A DNA stretch of 64,000 bases from positions 230,756 to 294,755 of the forward strand of contig JAQUPX010000002.1 in NCBI GenBank assembly GCA_028716385.1. Reading direction: 5' to 3'. The position numbers were made by a program, and so were the translations under genes. Below are positions 29,654 to 39,605 of the stretch, in pieces (the stretch's first letter is position 1; the number at the start of each line of letters is the position of its first letter). The DNA comes from a bacterium. GTDB lineage: Bacteria > Hydrothermota > UBA3073 > JACQXS01 > JAQTXJ01. Under the pieces are notes generated by a model, which worked only from the letters and a program-made list of their open reading frames with translations, was not told the origin of the DNA and did not search any database.

Positions 29654-30895
29654 ATGGCTCAAATCAAACCATTCAAAGGAATACGATATAATAAAGAAAA
29701 AGTAAAACCCGCAGACGTAGTTACACAACCTTACGACAAAATAACTCCTGCAATGCAGGCAGATTATTATAATAAAAATCCTTATAATGTAGTTAAACTT
29801 ATTCTAAATAAAGAAAAAGACCCATACACCGATGCAAAAAAACATTTAACCGAATGGCTGCAAAATGATATTTTAACCCCGCAAGACAATAATCCTTGCA
29901 TTTATCCTTACTTCCAGGAATATACAACTCCAAAAGGCGGCACCAAAACAAGAAAAGGATTTATCGCTCTTCTTAAATTAGAAGACTTCTCAACTAAAAT
30001 AGTACTGCCACACGAAAGAACGCTATCCGGTCCAAAAGAAGACAGATTAAAACTCCTCAGAGCAACGGAAGCAAATATGGAACAAATATTTTTACTTTAT
30101 CCCGATGCTGAAAACAGCATAATGAAACTGATTGACGAAAGCATTAAAAACACCACTCCTTTAATTGATGTTTGCGAATCTTACGAAAAAGACGTAGAAC
30201 ATAAAGTATGGAAGATAGATAATCAAGATGTAATCGAAAAAATACAAAAACTTATGGACCCGAAATCCTTGCTAATCGCAGACGGACATCATCGCTATGA
30301 AACTTCCCTTAATTATATGAAAGAAAATCCGAATGCAAAATATATAATGGCAACTTTCATCGCTATTGAAGACCCCGGTTTGTTGATACTCCCGACTCAC
30401 AGAGCAATGTACGGAATAAAAGCGGAAAACTTCATAGAAAATGCAAAAGAATTTTTTACGGTCAAAGAATGCGCCAATAAAGAAAACCTGATGACCGAAC
30501 TCGATAAAGCCAAAGCCCATAGTTACGGGTTATATAACGGCAAATTTTATTTTCTTACACTTAAAGACGAAAGCATAATAGATAAGTTTGTTGAGAAAGA
30601 CAGAACGGACGAATACAGGAAATTAGACGTAACCGTTTTACATTCGTTAATTATAGAAAAAATGCTTGGTATTTCAAAAGAAGCTGTGGCAAGAAAAGAA
30701 AACATAGAATACTTAAGAGGCTTGGAAGATGGTATTAAGGGTATTGATAACAAAAAATACTCGTTGTTCTTTATCCTGAATCCTACAAAAATGAAAGAGG
30801 TCAGCCTTATCGCAAACAAACAGGAAACTATGCCGCAGAAATCTACCGACTTCTATCCTAAGCTCATTTCAGGGCTTGTAATCAATAAACTCTAA
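29654..30895 (+). CDS. DUF1015 family protein
   Basis: IKPFKGIRYNKEKVKPADVVTQPYDKITPAMQ, LIADGHHRYETSLNY; SD aaggagg. Confidence 0.9.
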   Translation: MAQIKPFKGIRYNKEKVKPADVVTQPYDKITPAMQADYYNKNPYNVVKLILNKEKDPYTDAKKHLTEWLQNDILTPQDNNPCIYPYFQEYTTPKGGTKTRKGFIALLKLEDFSTKIVLPHERTLSGPKEDRLKLLRATEANMEQIFLLYPDAENSIMKLIDESIKNTTPLIDVCESYEKDVEHKVWKIDNQDVIEKIQKLMDPKSLLIADGHHRYETSLNYMKENPNAKYIMATFIAIEDPGLLILPTHRAMYGIKAENFIENAKEFFTVKECANKENLMTELDKAKAHSYGLYNGKFYFLTLKDESIIDKFVEKDRTDEYRKLDVTVLHSLIIEKMLGISKEAVARKENIEYLRGLEDGIKGIDNKKYSLFFILNPTKMKEVSLIANKQETMPQKSTDFYPKLISGLVINKL

Positions 30896-31065
30896 CCGTA
30901 ACAAACAAATTTGCTGAGAATAGTAATTTCTAAGCTCTACTTAGAAATTACTTCCTTGACAAAAATTAAAAATGGTATATGTTAAAAACTCTTTGTTACA
31001 TTTTATCACTTTGTCGTTAATATTTGTCTTATAATTAGTTTTGTTTTTTGAGGAAGGGGGAATTT

Positions 31066-32379
31066 ATGAAAAAGTTAAACATTCCGGGACCAAAAGCAAA
31101 AGAGGTTTTGCTTGACGACGAAAAATTTATTTCCCCTTACGGGCGACCTTCCTACAAAGCAGTAATTGAAAAAGGTAAAGGCGTATGGGTATGGGACGTA
31201 GACGGCAATAAACTTCTTGATTTCTCAAGCGGTATAGCCGTTTGTTCCACGGGACACTGTCATCCCGAAGTCGTTAGAGCCATAGAAGAACAGGCAGAAA
31301 CTTTACTCCATATTTCGGAAACCGATTTCTATTGCGCAATAAACGTAACTCTCGCTAAAAAATTAAACCAGATAACACCAGGAAAATTCGATAAAAGGGT
31401 TTTCTTCTCTAATTCGGGAGCCGAAAGTATAGAAGCGGCAATGAAACTTGCAAGATGGTCGACAAAACGCCAGATGTTTCTTGCTTTTTATTCTTCTTTC
31501 CACGGCAGAACTTACGGTGCAATGTCGCTTACTTCATCCAAAAAAACACAAAGAGAAGGCTTTGGACCACTCGTACCCGGTGTAGTTCATGTTCATTATC
31601 CTTATTGTTATAGATGTATGTTTAATTTGAAATATCCTGAATGTGATTTTTCTTGCATAAAATATATCGAAAATGAAGTGTTGAAAAAAGTAGCTCCTCC
31701 CCACGACGTCGCAGCTATGTTCGTTGAACCTATACAGGGAGAAGGCGGATACATCGTTCCACCTGATGGCTATCTCAAAAAATTAAAAGCATTACTTGAA
31801 AAACATGGCATATTATATGTAGATGATGAAGTTCAGGCAGGTATAGGAAGAACGGGTAAAATGTTTGCCATTGAACACTGGGGCATTATCCCTGACATAA
31901 TTTGCAGCGCCAAAGCTCTGGCTTCCGGATTGCCAATAGGCGTAACAATCTCAAAACGTGAAATTATGGACTGGCCTAAAGGCTCACATGCATCCACATT
32001 CGGCGGCAACCCGGTTTCCTGCGCAGCTGCCATCGCTACTCTGAAATTAATGGAAGATTCGCTTGTTGAAAATGCAAAAGTTATGGGCGAATACTTTATG
32101 TCCGAATTGAAAAAACTTGAAAAACAACACAGAATGATAGGTGATGTCCGCGGAAAAGGCTTAATGCTGGCTTGCGAATTGGTAAGAGATAAAACCACAA
32201 AAGAAAAAGCAATTGAAGAAACCGATAAAGTTCTCGAAAAATGCTTTGAATACGGACTTATGTTGCTTAGCTGCGGTGAAAATACAATCAGGTTCATACC
32301 GCCTTTAATCGTAACAAAAGAAGAAATTGATATAGCTTTAGAGATATTTAGCACAGTATTAAAGGAAATCGAAAAATGA
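31066..32379 (+). CDS. class III (acetylornithine/GABA-type) aminotransferase
   Basis: VWDVDGNKLLDFSSGIAVCSTGHCHPEVV, FFSNSGAESIEAAMKLAR, ILYVDDEVQAGIGRTGKMFAIEH; SD aggaaggggg. Confidence 0.93.
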   Translation: MKKLNIPGPKAKEVLLDDEKFISPYGRPSYKAVIEKGKGVWVWDVDGNKLLDFSSGIAVCSTGHCHPEVVRAIEEQAETLLHISETDFYCAINVTLAKKLNQITPGKFDKRVFFSNSGAESIEAAMKLARWSTKRQMFLAFYSSFHGRTYGAMSLTSSKKTQREGFGPLVPGVVHVHYPYCYRCMFNLKYPECDFSCIKYIENEVLKKVAPPHDVAAMFVEPIQGEGGYIVPPDGYLKKLKALLEKHGILYVDDEVQAGIGRTGKMFAIEHWGIIPDIICSAKALASGLPIGVTISKREIMDWPKGSHASTFGGNPVSCAAAIATLKLMEDSLVENAKVMGEYFMSELKKLEKQHRMIGDVRGKGLMLACELVRDKTTKEKAIEETDKVLEKCFEYGLMLLSCGENTIRFIPPLIVTKEEIDIALEIFSTVLKEIEK

Positions 32380-33575
32380 GAGCAGATACTAAATTAAAAG
32401 CACTTGGGGAATTGTCCCAATTTGATGTCTGTGGAAGCCCGCAGGCATTCGTAACTCATAAAACTTCTCCACGCTTTCCTTTTATATACCACTCAATAGG
32501 CGAAAGCAACGAAGGAAACTCCACAAGACTATTTAAAATCCTCCAGACAAATGCCTGTGAACATAACTGTTCTTACTGCGCAAACAGGAAAGACAGGAAC
32601 TTCGAAAGACTTTCTTTTACTCCGAAAGAACTCGCAGAAACGTTTATGTATTATTACGAGGAAAACCTGGTAGAAGGATGCTTTATCTCCTCTGCAATTA
32701 ACAAAGGAGCAGAAGCTTCCCAGCAAAGCGTTCTTGATACTATCAAGCTTTTGCGAAAGAAATACAAATATGAAGGTTATATCCATACGAAAATATTACC
32801 GGGCGTAGATGAAGAAATGATTCGTGAAGTCGCCAAATACAGCGATAGACTTTCCATAAACCTTGAAGCCCCCGGAGATGAATGGCTCTCTAAAATATCA
32901 AAACACAAGAAATTCTCGAACATTTTGTCTCAATTACAGAGCATAGCAAAAATTTCCGAAGAAAAGAAACTCAAATCCGGTGTTACCACACAATTTATGG
33001 TGGGCGGAACGGACGAGTCCGATAAGACGATAATGAATCTCGTGTCCAAACTTTACAAAGAATTCAAACTTAGACGAGTTTATTACAGCGGATTTATGCC
33101 AATTGAAAACACACCATTGGAAAACTTGTCTCCGTGTTTTCCTCAAAGAGAATTACGACTCTATCAGGCGGATTCTTTGATAAGACAATATAATTTTACT
33201 TCCGAAGAATTGCCGTTTGACAGTAAAGGACTTCTTCCTATTAATGAAGACCCGAAATTGGCATGGGCAAAACAACATCTGGATCTGTTCCCAATAGAAA
33301 TTAATAAAGCTTCTTTTGAAGAACTTTTAAGGGTTCCCGGGTTTGGTAAAATATCCGCGGATAAAATCATAGAAGCTCGCCAGGTAAATAAGATAACTAC
33401 TCTGGATACACTTAAGCGACTTGGAGCACCTATATCAAAAGCCCGCAACTTCATAACGCTTGAGAATCATTTCTTTCCTACAAAAAGCCCCGAACTCGAA
33501 GCAAAATACACCGACAAAGCAGGCGCAGTAGGAAAACTTCTACAAAAACAACTCTTCCTCTGGGAAGAAATGTAA
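32376..33575 (+). CDS. putative DNA modification/repair radical SAM protein with C-terminal helix-hairpin-helix
   Basis: LQTNACEHNCSYCANRKDR (CxxxCxxC), ELLRVPGFGKISADKIIEAR HhH; ATGA overlap with upstream gene. Confidence 0.85.
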   Translation: MRADTKLKALGELSQFDVCGSPQAFVTHKTSPRFPFIYHSIGESNEGNSTRLFKILQTNACEHNCSYCANRKDRNFERLSFTPKELAETFMYYYEENLVEGCFISSAINKGAEASQQSVLDTIKLLRKKYKYEGYIHTKILPGVDEEMIREVAKYSDRLSINLEAPGDEWLSKISKHKKFSNILSQLQSIAKISEEKKLKSGVTTQFMVGGTDESDKTIMNLVSKLYKEFKLRRVYYSGFMPIENTPLENLSPCFPQRELRLYQADSLIRQYNFTSEELPFDSKGLLPINEDPKLAWAKQHLDLFPIEINKASFEELLRVPGFGKISADKIIEARQVNKITTLDTLKRLGAPISKARNFITLENHFFPTKSPELEAKYTDKAGAVGKLLQKQLFLWEEM

Positions 33576-33678
33576 CTTCTTTATTTTTTCTCTTCCTTTC
33601 TACTTCCTTTAGCAAAAATCCTTGGTAATGAACAACCCACGCCCCAGAGGGACGGGGTATCAAAAAACAACAAAAACA

Positions 33679-33706
33679 ATGGATTCCCGCTTTCGCGGGA
33701 ATGACG
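33679..33706. repeat. dispersed palindromic repeat ATGGATTCCCGCTTTCGCGGGAATGACG ('VIPAKAGIH' type)
   Basis: inverted repeat TTCCCGC/GCGGGAA; the reverse frame encodes the familiar FVIPAKAGIH string. Confidence 0.85.
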
Positions 33707-34002
33707 AATCGCACAAAACATTTCATCCCGCGTCCCAAGGGGCGGGGAATTCCAAGTTAAAATTTTTTACAATGTTATCCTTTTCTATTTCTCTGTACTC
33801 TGCTCCGTGTTCTCTGTGGTTAGACTTCTCTGTTTTTGTCCGTGCAAATCCGTGTCTGTTATCCGTGGCTATAAATTCTTTTCTGTTCTCTGTCTTTCTT
33901 CTGTTTTGTGCTCTTTTGTGCCTTTGTGTTTTAGTGGCAGATTTGTTTGCCACAAAAAATTCATTGACATATATGGATTTTCATTAAAAATAACACATTA
34001 CT

Positions 34003-34815
34003 ATGACCATAATCCGACCCCTAAATGGCTTAATCGGAGCTATATCCGTTTTTATAGGCGCATTCCTTACTCATACCCCACTTAACCCTATTCAAGTCCT
34101 ATTTGCCTGTTTAGTATGTTTTTTCATAATAAGCGCTGGAAATGTCCTGAACGATTACGCAGATATTGAAATAGATAAAATAAACAAACCTAAAACCCTA
34201 ATTGCATCCGGAAAATTAAAACCTAATCAGGCATTGGGAATAAGCATAATATTATTTGTAATCGGACTTGCCCTGAGTATTAAACTATCTTCATCAATGT
34301 TTCTTATTGCCATTTCGACTTGTTTACTCCTTTTCCTGTACAACTTCAACTTTAAAAAAGCGGGTATTTCCGGGAACCTACTCGTAGCTTTTCTTGGTGG
34401 GTTGCCTTTTGTTTATGGAGGAGTGTTACAAAACAACTGGACGGCAACTATCCCGCCGTTTTTATTTGCTTTTTTGCTGCATTTCGCAAGGGAATTACTA
34501 AAAGATATACAGGATATTAACGGCGATAAAGTCGGCAACGCAGTCTCCTTTCCTATAAAATACGGAATAAAACCATCCATTCGTCTGACCGTCTCCATAC
34601 TAACAATACTTGTTTTATTTACGCCTCTCCCCTTTCTCTTGAATTTATACGGTTTCTCTTACCTTATAACCGTAATATTATTTATTGATTTACCGATTCT
34701 TTTTTTAATTTATAAACTATTAAAAAACAATTCCTTCGTCCCGACTGCCTGTAACATACTCAAATTCAATATGTTAATGGGATTGGTAGTTCTGGCTTTA
34801 GGATACTATAAATAA
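34003..34815 (+). CDS. UbiA prenyltransferase, digeranylgeranylglyceryl phosphate synthase-like
   Basis: NVLNDYADIEIDKINKPKTLIASGKLKP, FARELLKDIQDINGDKVGNAVSFPIKYG. Confidence 0.85.
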   Translation: MTIIRPLNGLIGAISVFIGAFLTHTPLNPIQVLFACLVCFFIISAGNVLNDYADIEIDKINKPKTLIASGKLKPNQALGISIILFVIGLALSIKLSSSMFLIAISTCLLLFLYNFNFKKAGISGNLLVAFLGGLPFVYGGVLQNNWTATIPPFLFAFLLHFARELLKDIQDINGDKVGNAVSFPIKYGIKPSIRLTVSILTILVLFTPLPFLLNLYGFSYLITVILFIDLPILFLIYKLLKNNSFVPTACNILKFNMLMGLVVLALGYYK

Positions 34816-34905
34816 AGGATTTGACTTTTTTACATAAATATATATTATTTACTTATTGAAATCGGATATAAAGAACATATAAACAAATAACAAAAGGGAG
34901 GCACA

Positions 34906-35475
34906 ATGAATTACTTCGTTCATCCAACTGCAATCATAGATGAAGGTGCAGAAATTGGAGAAGGCTCAAGAATATGGCATTTTTCACACGTAATGAAAGG
35001 CGCCAAAATAGGTAAAGACTGTTTATTAAGTCAGAACTGTTTTATCGCTCCGAATGCAATATTGGGAAACGGCGTAAAATTAGAAAATAACGTATCGGTA
35101 TATGCGTTAGTAACGCTTGAAGATTATGTATTTTGTGGACCATCAATGGTGTTCACAAACGATTTAAATCCCCGTTCCAGATATCCAAAAGGCGGGAAAT
35201 GGGTTCCTACACTTGTTAAATACGGTGCATCTTTAGGCGCAAATTCAACCGTCGTTTGCGGAAATACGATTGGCAGATGCGCAATGGTAGGTTCAGGTGC
35301 AGTCGTAACGAAAGACATCCCCGATTACGCAATAGTCGTAGGAGCTCCTGCCCGTATTATAGGATGGATGTGTGAATGCGGAGCCAAATTGGAATTCAAA
35401 GACGGCAAAGCGCATTGCGATAAATGCAATCGTAATTACAAGAAAACAGATAATAAATGTGAAGAAGTAAAGTAA
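34906..35475 (+). CDS. left-handed beta-helix acyltransferase (WbpD/WlbB-like) with C-terminal zinc ribbon
   Basis: Hexapeptide repeats, FVHPTAIIDEGAEIGEGSRIWHFSHVMKGAKIG; CECGAKLEFKDGKAHCDKC. Confidence 0.88.
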   Translation: MNYFVHPTAIIDEGAEIGEGSRIWHFSHVMKGAKIGKDCLLSQNCFIAPNAILGNGVKLENNVSVYALVTLEDYVFCGPSMVFTNDLNPRSRYPKGGKWVPTLVKYGASLGANSTVVCGNTIGRCAMVGSGAVVTKDIPDYAIVVGAPARIIGWMCECGAKLEFKDGKAHCDKCNRNYKKTDNKCEEVK

Positions 35476-35588
35476 TATCTTTTTACTAAATCGTAATACG
35501 GGTAGATAGAATCCGGGTAGCTGAGAGCCCTCGCTCTCATCGTTTGAAACATACGATTAAAATGATATAAATTGTTTTTCTTGTATAA

Positions 35589-37739
35589 ATGAAAAAAAAT
35601 ATAAGACATTCCCTTATAGTAAGGATAATTTTATTTTCTGCCTTTTCCCTTTCCCTAATCTCCTCCAATTCCTTTGCTCAATATCCCAACTGGACGAATT
35701 ATACCAACGGACAACGCATCACGGCTCTTGCTGACAGCGGCAATGAACTATGGATTGGCACTTGGGGTGGACTTGTAAAAATGAATAAAACTACCGCGGA
35801 AATTACATTTTATAACCACGCAAATTCCGGTTTGCCTTATAATAGAATCACTGCTCTTGTACACGATGGAAGTAATATATGGATTGGCGCTGATTATTAT
35901 GGACTTACAAAATTTGATGGCACAAGTTGGACAGTGTTCAATACTTCAAATTCAGGATTGCCTACTAACCGCATTTCTGACCTTGCATACGATGGGAGTA
36001 ATATGTGGATTGGGACTTATTATAGTGGTGGGCTTACAAAGTTTGATGGAACAAACTGGACTGTATTCAACACCTCAAATTCAGGCTTACCTTCTAATGA
36101 TATTCAAACTCTTGCAATACAAGGAAGTAATATATGGATTGGCACTTTTGATGGTCTTGCGAAGTTTGACGGCACAAACTGGACTGTTTATGACACAAGT
36201 AATTCAGACTTGCCATGTAATAACATTCAATCAATAGGAATAGAAGGCAGCGACATTTGGATTGGTACTGGTAATGGTGGTCTTGCAAAGTTTGACGGAA
36301 CAAACTGGACTGTATATGACACCTTAAATTCAGGGTTGCCTGATAACTGTGTCAATGCTCTTGCAATAGAAGGGAGCAATATCTGGTGTGGCACTTTTGA
36401 TGGTCTTGTAAAGTTTGACGGTACTAACTGGACTGTGTATGATACCTTAAATTCCGGTTTGCCAGATAACTATTCCTATGTTATTGCAATAGAAGAAAAT
36501 AATATATGGATTGGAACTTGGTATGCTAAGCTTGCAAAGTTTGATGGCACTAACTGGACTGTGTTCAACCCTTCAAATTCAGGTTTGCCTGATAACAATG
36601 TCACTGTTCTTGGAATAGAAGGAACGACTGGCGATAAATGGATTGGAACTGCTTATAGTGGTCTGGCAAAGTTTGATAACATTAACTGGACTGTGTATGA
36701 TACGTCAAATTCTGGATTATACTTTAACTATGTCACTGTTCTTACAACAGAAGGAAATAATAAATGGATTGGTACTGGGGCTGGTCTTGCAAAGTTTGAT
36801 GGCACTAACTGGAACAAATATCAAACGTCAAATTCCGGTTTGCCCGACAGTTATGTCCATGCTCTTGCAATAGAAGGAAGTAATATCTGGATTGGTACTG
36901 GGAATGGTCTTGCGAAGTTTGACGGCACTAACTGGACTATATATAACACCTCAAACTCAGGGTTGCCTTCTAACACCGTCTTTGCTCTTGGGATAGAAGG
37001 GAGTAACAAATGGATTGGTACTTGGGGTAGTGGTATTGTGAAATTTGACGAGACCACATGGACAGTATATGACACTTCCAATTCCGATTTACCTGATAAT
37101 TATGTCAATACTCTTGCAATAGAAGAAAATAATATATGGATTGGAACTTATGGTGGTGGTCTTGCAAAGTTTAACGGCACTACATGGAATGTGTTCAACA
37201 CTTCAAATTCAGGATTGCCTACTAACCGTATTTCTGACCTTGCATACGATGGGAGTAATATCTGGATTGGTGGAGCCGGTATTACAAAGTTTGACGGCAT
37301 AAACTGGACTCTTTTCAATCGCTCAAATTCCGGTTTGCCTAATAACGATGTTACTGCTCTTGCAACAGAAGGAAGTAATATTTGGATTGGAACTGACGGT
37401 AGTGGTCTTGCAGTATATAATACCACAGGAATTGAAGAATCGTCAATTTCGGATTTTTGGTCCGCCTCAGGCGGAGCGGAATTGAAAATAGGACAGAACC
37501 CTTTTGTACAGTCAACAGTTATCACTTATTTTCTCCCTCCTAATAACAAATATACTAATACACGATTAACTATTTACGATCTTTCCGGTCGTTGTGTTAA
37601 AACATTAATCAACGAACAGAAACCCGCAGGAAATTACACCACAACCCTCTCCGCAAACAACCTGAAAACAGGTGTTTACTTTCTAACCCTCTCCACTGGA
37701 AATTATAAAACTACTAAAAAGCTTACAGTCATAAAATAA
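35589..37739 (+). CDS. secreted protein with 14 tandem two-component-regulator-propeller-like repeats and C-terminal sorting-like domain
   Basis: Repeats 'NSGLPDNxVxALAIEGSNIWIGTxxGLAKFDGTNWTVYDTS' (~41 aa); C-term QNPFVQSTVITYF...LTIYDLSGRCVKTL...GVYFLTL. Confidence 0.88.
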   Translation: MKKNIRHSLIVRIILFSAFSLSLISSNSFAQYPNWTNYTNGQRITALADSGNELWIGTWGGLVKMNKTTAEITFYNHANSGLPYNRITALVHDGSNIWIGADYYGLTKFDGTSWTVFNTSNSGLPTNRISDLAYDGSNMWIGTYYSGGLTKFDGTNWTVFNTSNSGLPSNDIQTLAIQGSNIWIGTFDGLAKFDGTNWTVYDTSNSDLPCNNIQSIGIEGSDIWIGTGNGGLAKFDGTNWTVYDTLNSGLPDNCVNALAIEGSNIWCGTFDGLVKFDGTNWTVYDTLNSGLPDNYSYVIAIEENNIWIGTWYAKLAKFDGTNWTVFNPSNSGLPDNNVTVLGIEGTTGDKWIGTAYSGLAKFDNINWTVYDTSNSGLYFNYVTVLTTEGNNKWIGTGAGLAKFDGTNWNKYQTSNSGLPDSYVHALAIEGSNIWIGTGNGLAKFDGTNWTIYNTSNSGLPSNTVFALGIEGSNKWIGTWGSGIVKFDETTWTVYDTSNSDLPDNYVNTLAIEENNIWIGTYGGGLAKFNGTTWNVFNTSNSGLPTNRISDLAYDGSNIWIGGAGITKFDGINWTLFNRSNSGLPNNDVTALATEGSNIWIGTDGSGLAVYNTTGIEESSISDFWSASGGAELKIGQNPFVQSTVITYFLPPNNKYTNTRLTIYDLSGRCVKTLINEQKPAGNYTTTLSANNLKTGVYFLTLSTGNYKTTKKLTVIK

Positions 37740-38188
37740 TTTTTCTGTTTCTAATCCGTGTTAATCCGTAATAATCTCGTGTCAGAAATTTATTTCCTTT
37801 TTATCTGTATACTTCTTGTCTTCCTTTTTTAATCTGCAAAACTCTCGTGTCAATCTGTGAAATCTTGTGGTTTAATCTTTTTCTTTGTTCTTTGCGTCTT
37901 AGCGACTTTGCGTGAGATATTATTTTTTTCATTCTGTTTGTAGTTAATTTTTCAACTCTCAAACTTTCTTTTTTTTATCCTGTCAATCTGCGGTTAAAAA
38001 TTCTCTGTGTCCTCTACTCGCTCTGTGGTCTCAATTTATTTTCCTATTATCCTTTTATGTTTCTCTGTATTCTGGTCTCTGTGCACTCTGTGGTTTGATT
38101 TTATTAGTTTCGAGTTTTAGTGGCTAAAAATAAATAAAAAAAACATTAAAGTTTTCTATTTTTTCTACGATAATAATAGAAAGATAAA

Positions 38189-38217
38189 TTGACATATTAA
38201 AATAATTATTTTAACAT
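38189..38217 (+). promoter_or_regulatory. sigma70-type promoter, TTGACA-N17-TAACAT, ending 9 nt before ATG 38227
   Basis: hexamers and spacing read directly. Confidence 0.65.
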
Positions 38218-38226
38218 ATTTTTTGT

Positions 38227-39171
38227 ATGCTTAAAAGTAAACTCAATATTTGTATATTAATGAGTGTTACTTTTATTACCCCTAAAGTCTTTTCTTTCTC
38301 AGGAAATCTACCCGTAAAGGAACCCGGTGTCGTAGAAATTCCAACATATACCCACCTCACAAAAAAAATAGACCCCGATTGTGAACGTGCAGTTCAATCA
38401 ATGGAACATTCTATTAAAGCCGGATTAGCTTTTGACATCACAACAGGCGAAATATTCTGGGAATATAACAGTAAAAAAGAATGCGAAATTGCTTCGTTAA
38501 CTAAGATTATGGTAGAACTCCTGGCAATGGAAAAATTGGAAGCAAAAGCCGTAAATCTCGAAGATATGGTTGCCGTCACACAAGAAGCAAGTTGTATAAG
38601 GGGAACACGGGTATGTTTAAAGAAAGGGGAAATTTTTCCTCTTGAATCCCTCTTAAGAGCTGCTCTTGTTTTCTCGGCAAATGACGCATCCCATCTCGCA
38701 GGTTATTACATCGGCGGTGGATCGCAAGAGAAATTCATCAATATGATGAACAAAAGAGCGCTTGAACTTGGAATGTCACATACTAAATACTGGAATATGA
38801 CCGGGCTTCCTCCCAAAAAACATAAATACGAAGCGAACATTTCCAACTGTATGGATCTGGCAACCGTTTCTTTACAACTATTAAAATATCCCTACATAAG
38901 AGAATGGATGTGTACGAAATCGTTTTCTTTCCGCAAAGATGCAAAGATGAAACGCTCAACAAACACTTTGATGAGAAACTGCGATATTGTTGATGGACTG
39001 AAAACAGGCTTTTATCCTAACGCCGGATGGAATATAGTAGCGACATCTCTTTGTGGAGACCGCAAAATAATGGTAATTATACTTGGTTCCAAATCAAGAA
39101 AAACCCGCGATGATATTGCAAGGAAAATCATCCGGTACGCAAAACCCTCTAATTTAATGGCTGGCAAATAA
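38227..39171 (+). CDS. D-alanyl-D-alanine carboxypeptidase family (S11)
   Basis: EIASLTKIMVELLAME (SxxK), FSANDASHLAG, VDGLKTGFYPNAGWNIVATS (KTG). Confidence 0.9.
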   Translation: MLKSKLNICILMSVTFITPKVFSFSGNLPVKEPGVVEIPTYTHLTKKIDPDCERAVQSMEHSIKAGLAFDITTGEIFWEYNSKKECEIASLTKIMVELLAMEKLEAKAVNLEDMVAVTQEASCIRGTRVCLKKGEIFPLESLLRAALVFSANDASHLAGYYIGGGSQEKFINMMNKRALELGMSHTKYWNMTGLPPKKHKYEANISNCMDLATVSLQLLKYPYIREWMCTKSFSFRKDAKMKRSTNTLMRNCDIVDGLKTGFYPNAGWNIVATSLCGDRKIMVIILGSKSRKTRDDIARKIIRYAKPSNLMAGK

Positions 39172-39605
39172 CCCTCTTAAATTCTCTTCTGCACAATTCC
39201 ATGTTAATAATTTGTTTTTCGTGCTTTCTTTTTTACGCTTTTATACTTTCGTGATAAACTCTTTTCTGTTTGCTGTTCACTTTTTCCCCCTCCATTTTTT
39301 CCTTTTTTAATCCTATTTATCTGCGTTCATCTGCGTCCAAAAAATTTTGTTCTCTGTGGTTGCACTTTTCCATCACTCAAAAATGACAAACCTCCTGTAT
39401 CAAATATGATACAAAACACTCTCCCTCTCTAACGATTTATCAAAACATAATCTCTTCTTTTCCCTTTATACAAAAAGGAATTCCGTCAATCAAATACAAA
39501 ATGTCACGGTGTTTGCTATATACCTTTTGCAGGAGGAAAAAGAAAATGAAAAAACTATCAACCATAAAAATCTCGAAAGAGATAAAAGAGGAAAAGGAGG
39601 GTAAG

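Noticed and set aside
33478-34085. Small ORFs (33478-33738, 33622-33987, 33723-33953, 33807-34085)
   Set aside because: Encoded by dispersed palindromic and 'CCGTG/CTCTGTG' repeats; not real proteins.
37741-38130. Possible CRISPR or satellite array
   Set aside because: Phrases are degenerate and irregular, with no conserved repeat/spacer unit.
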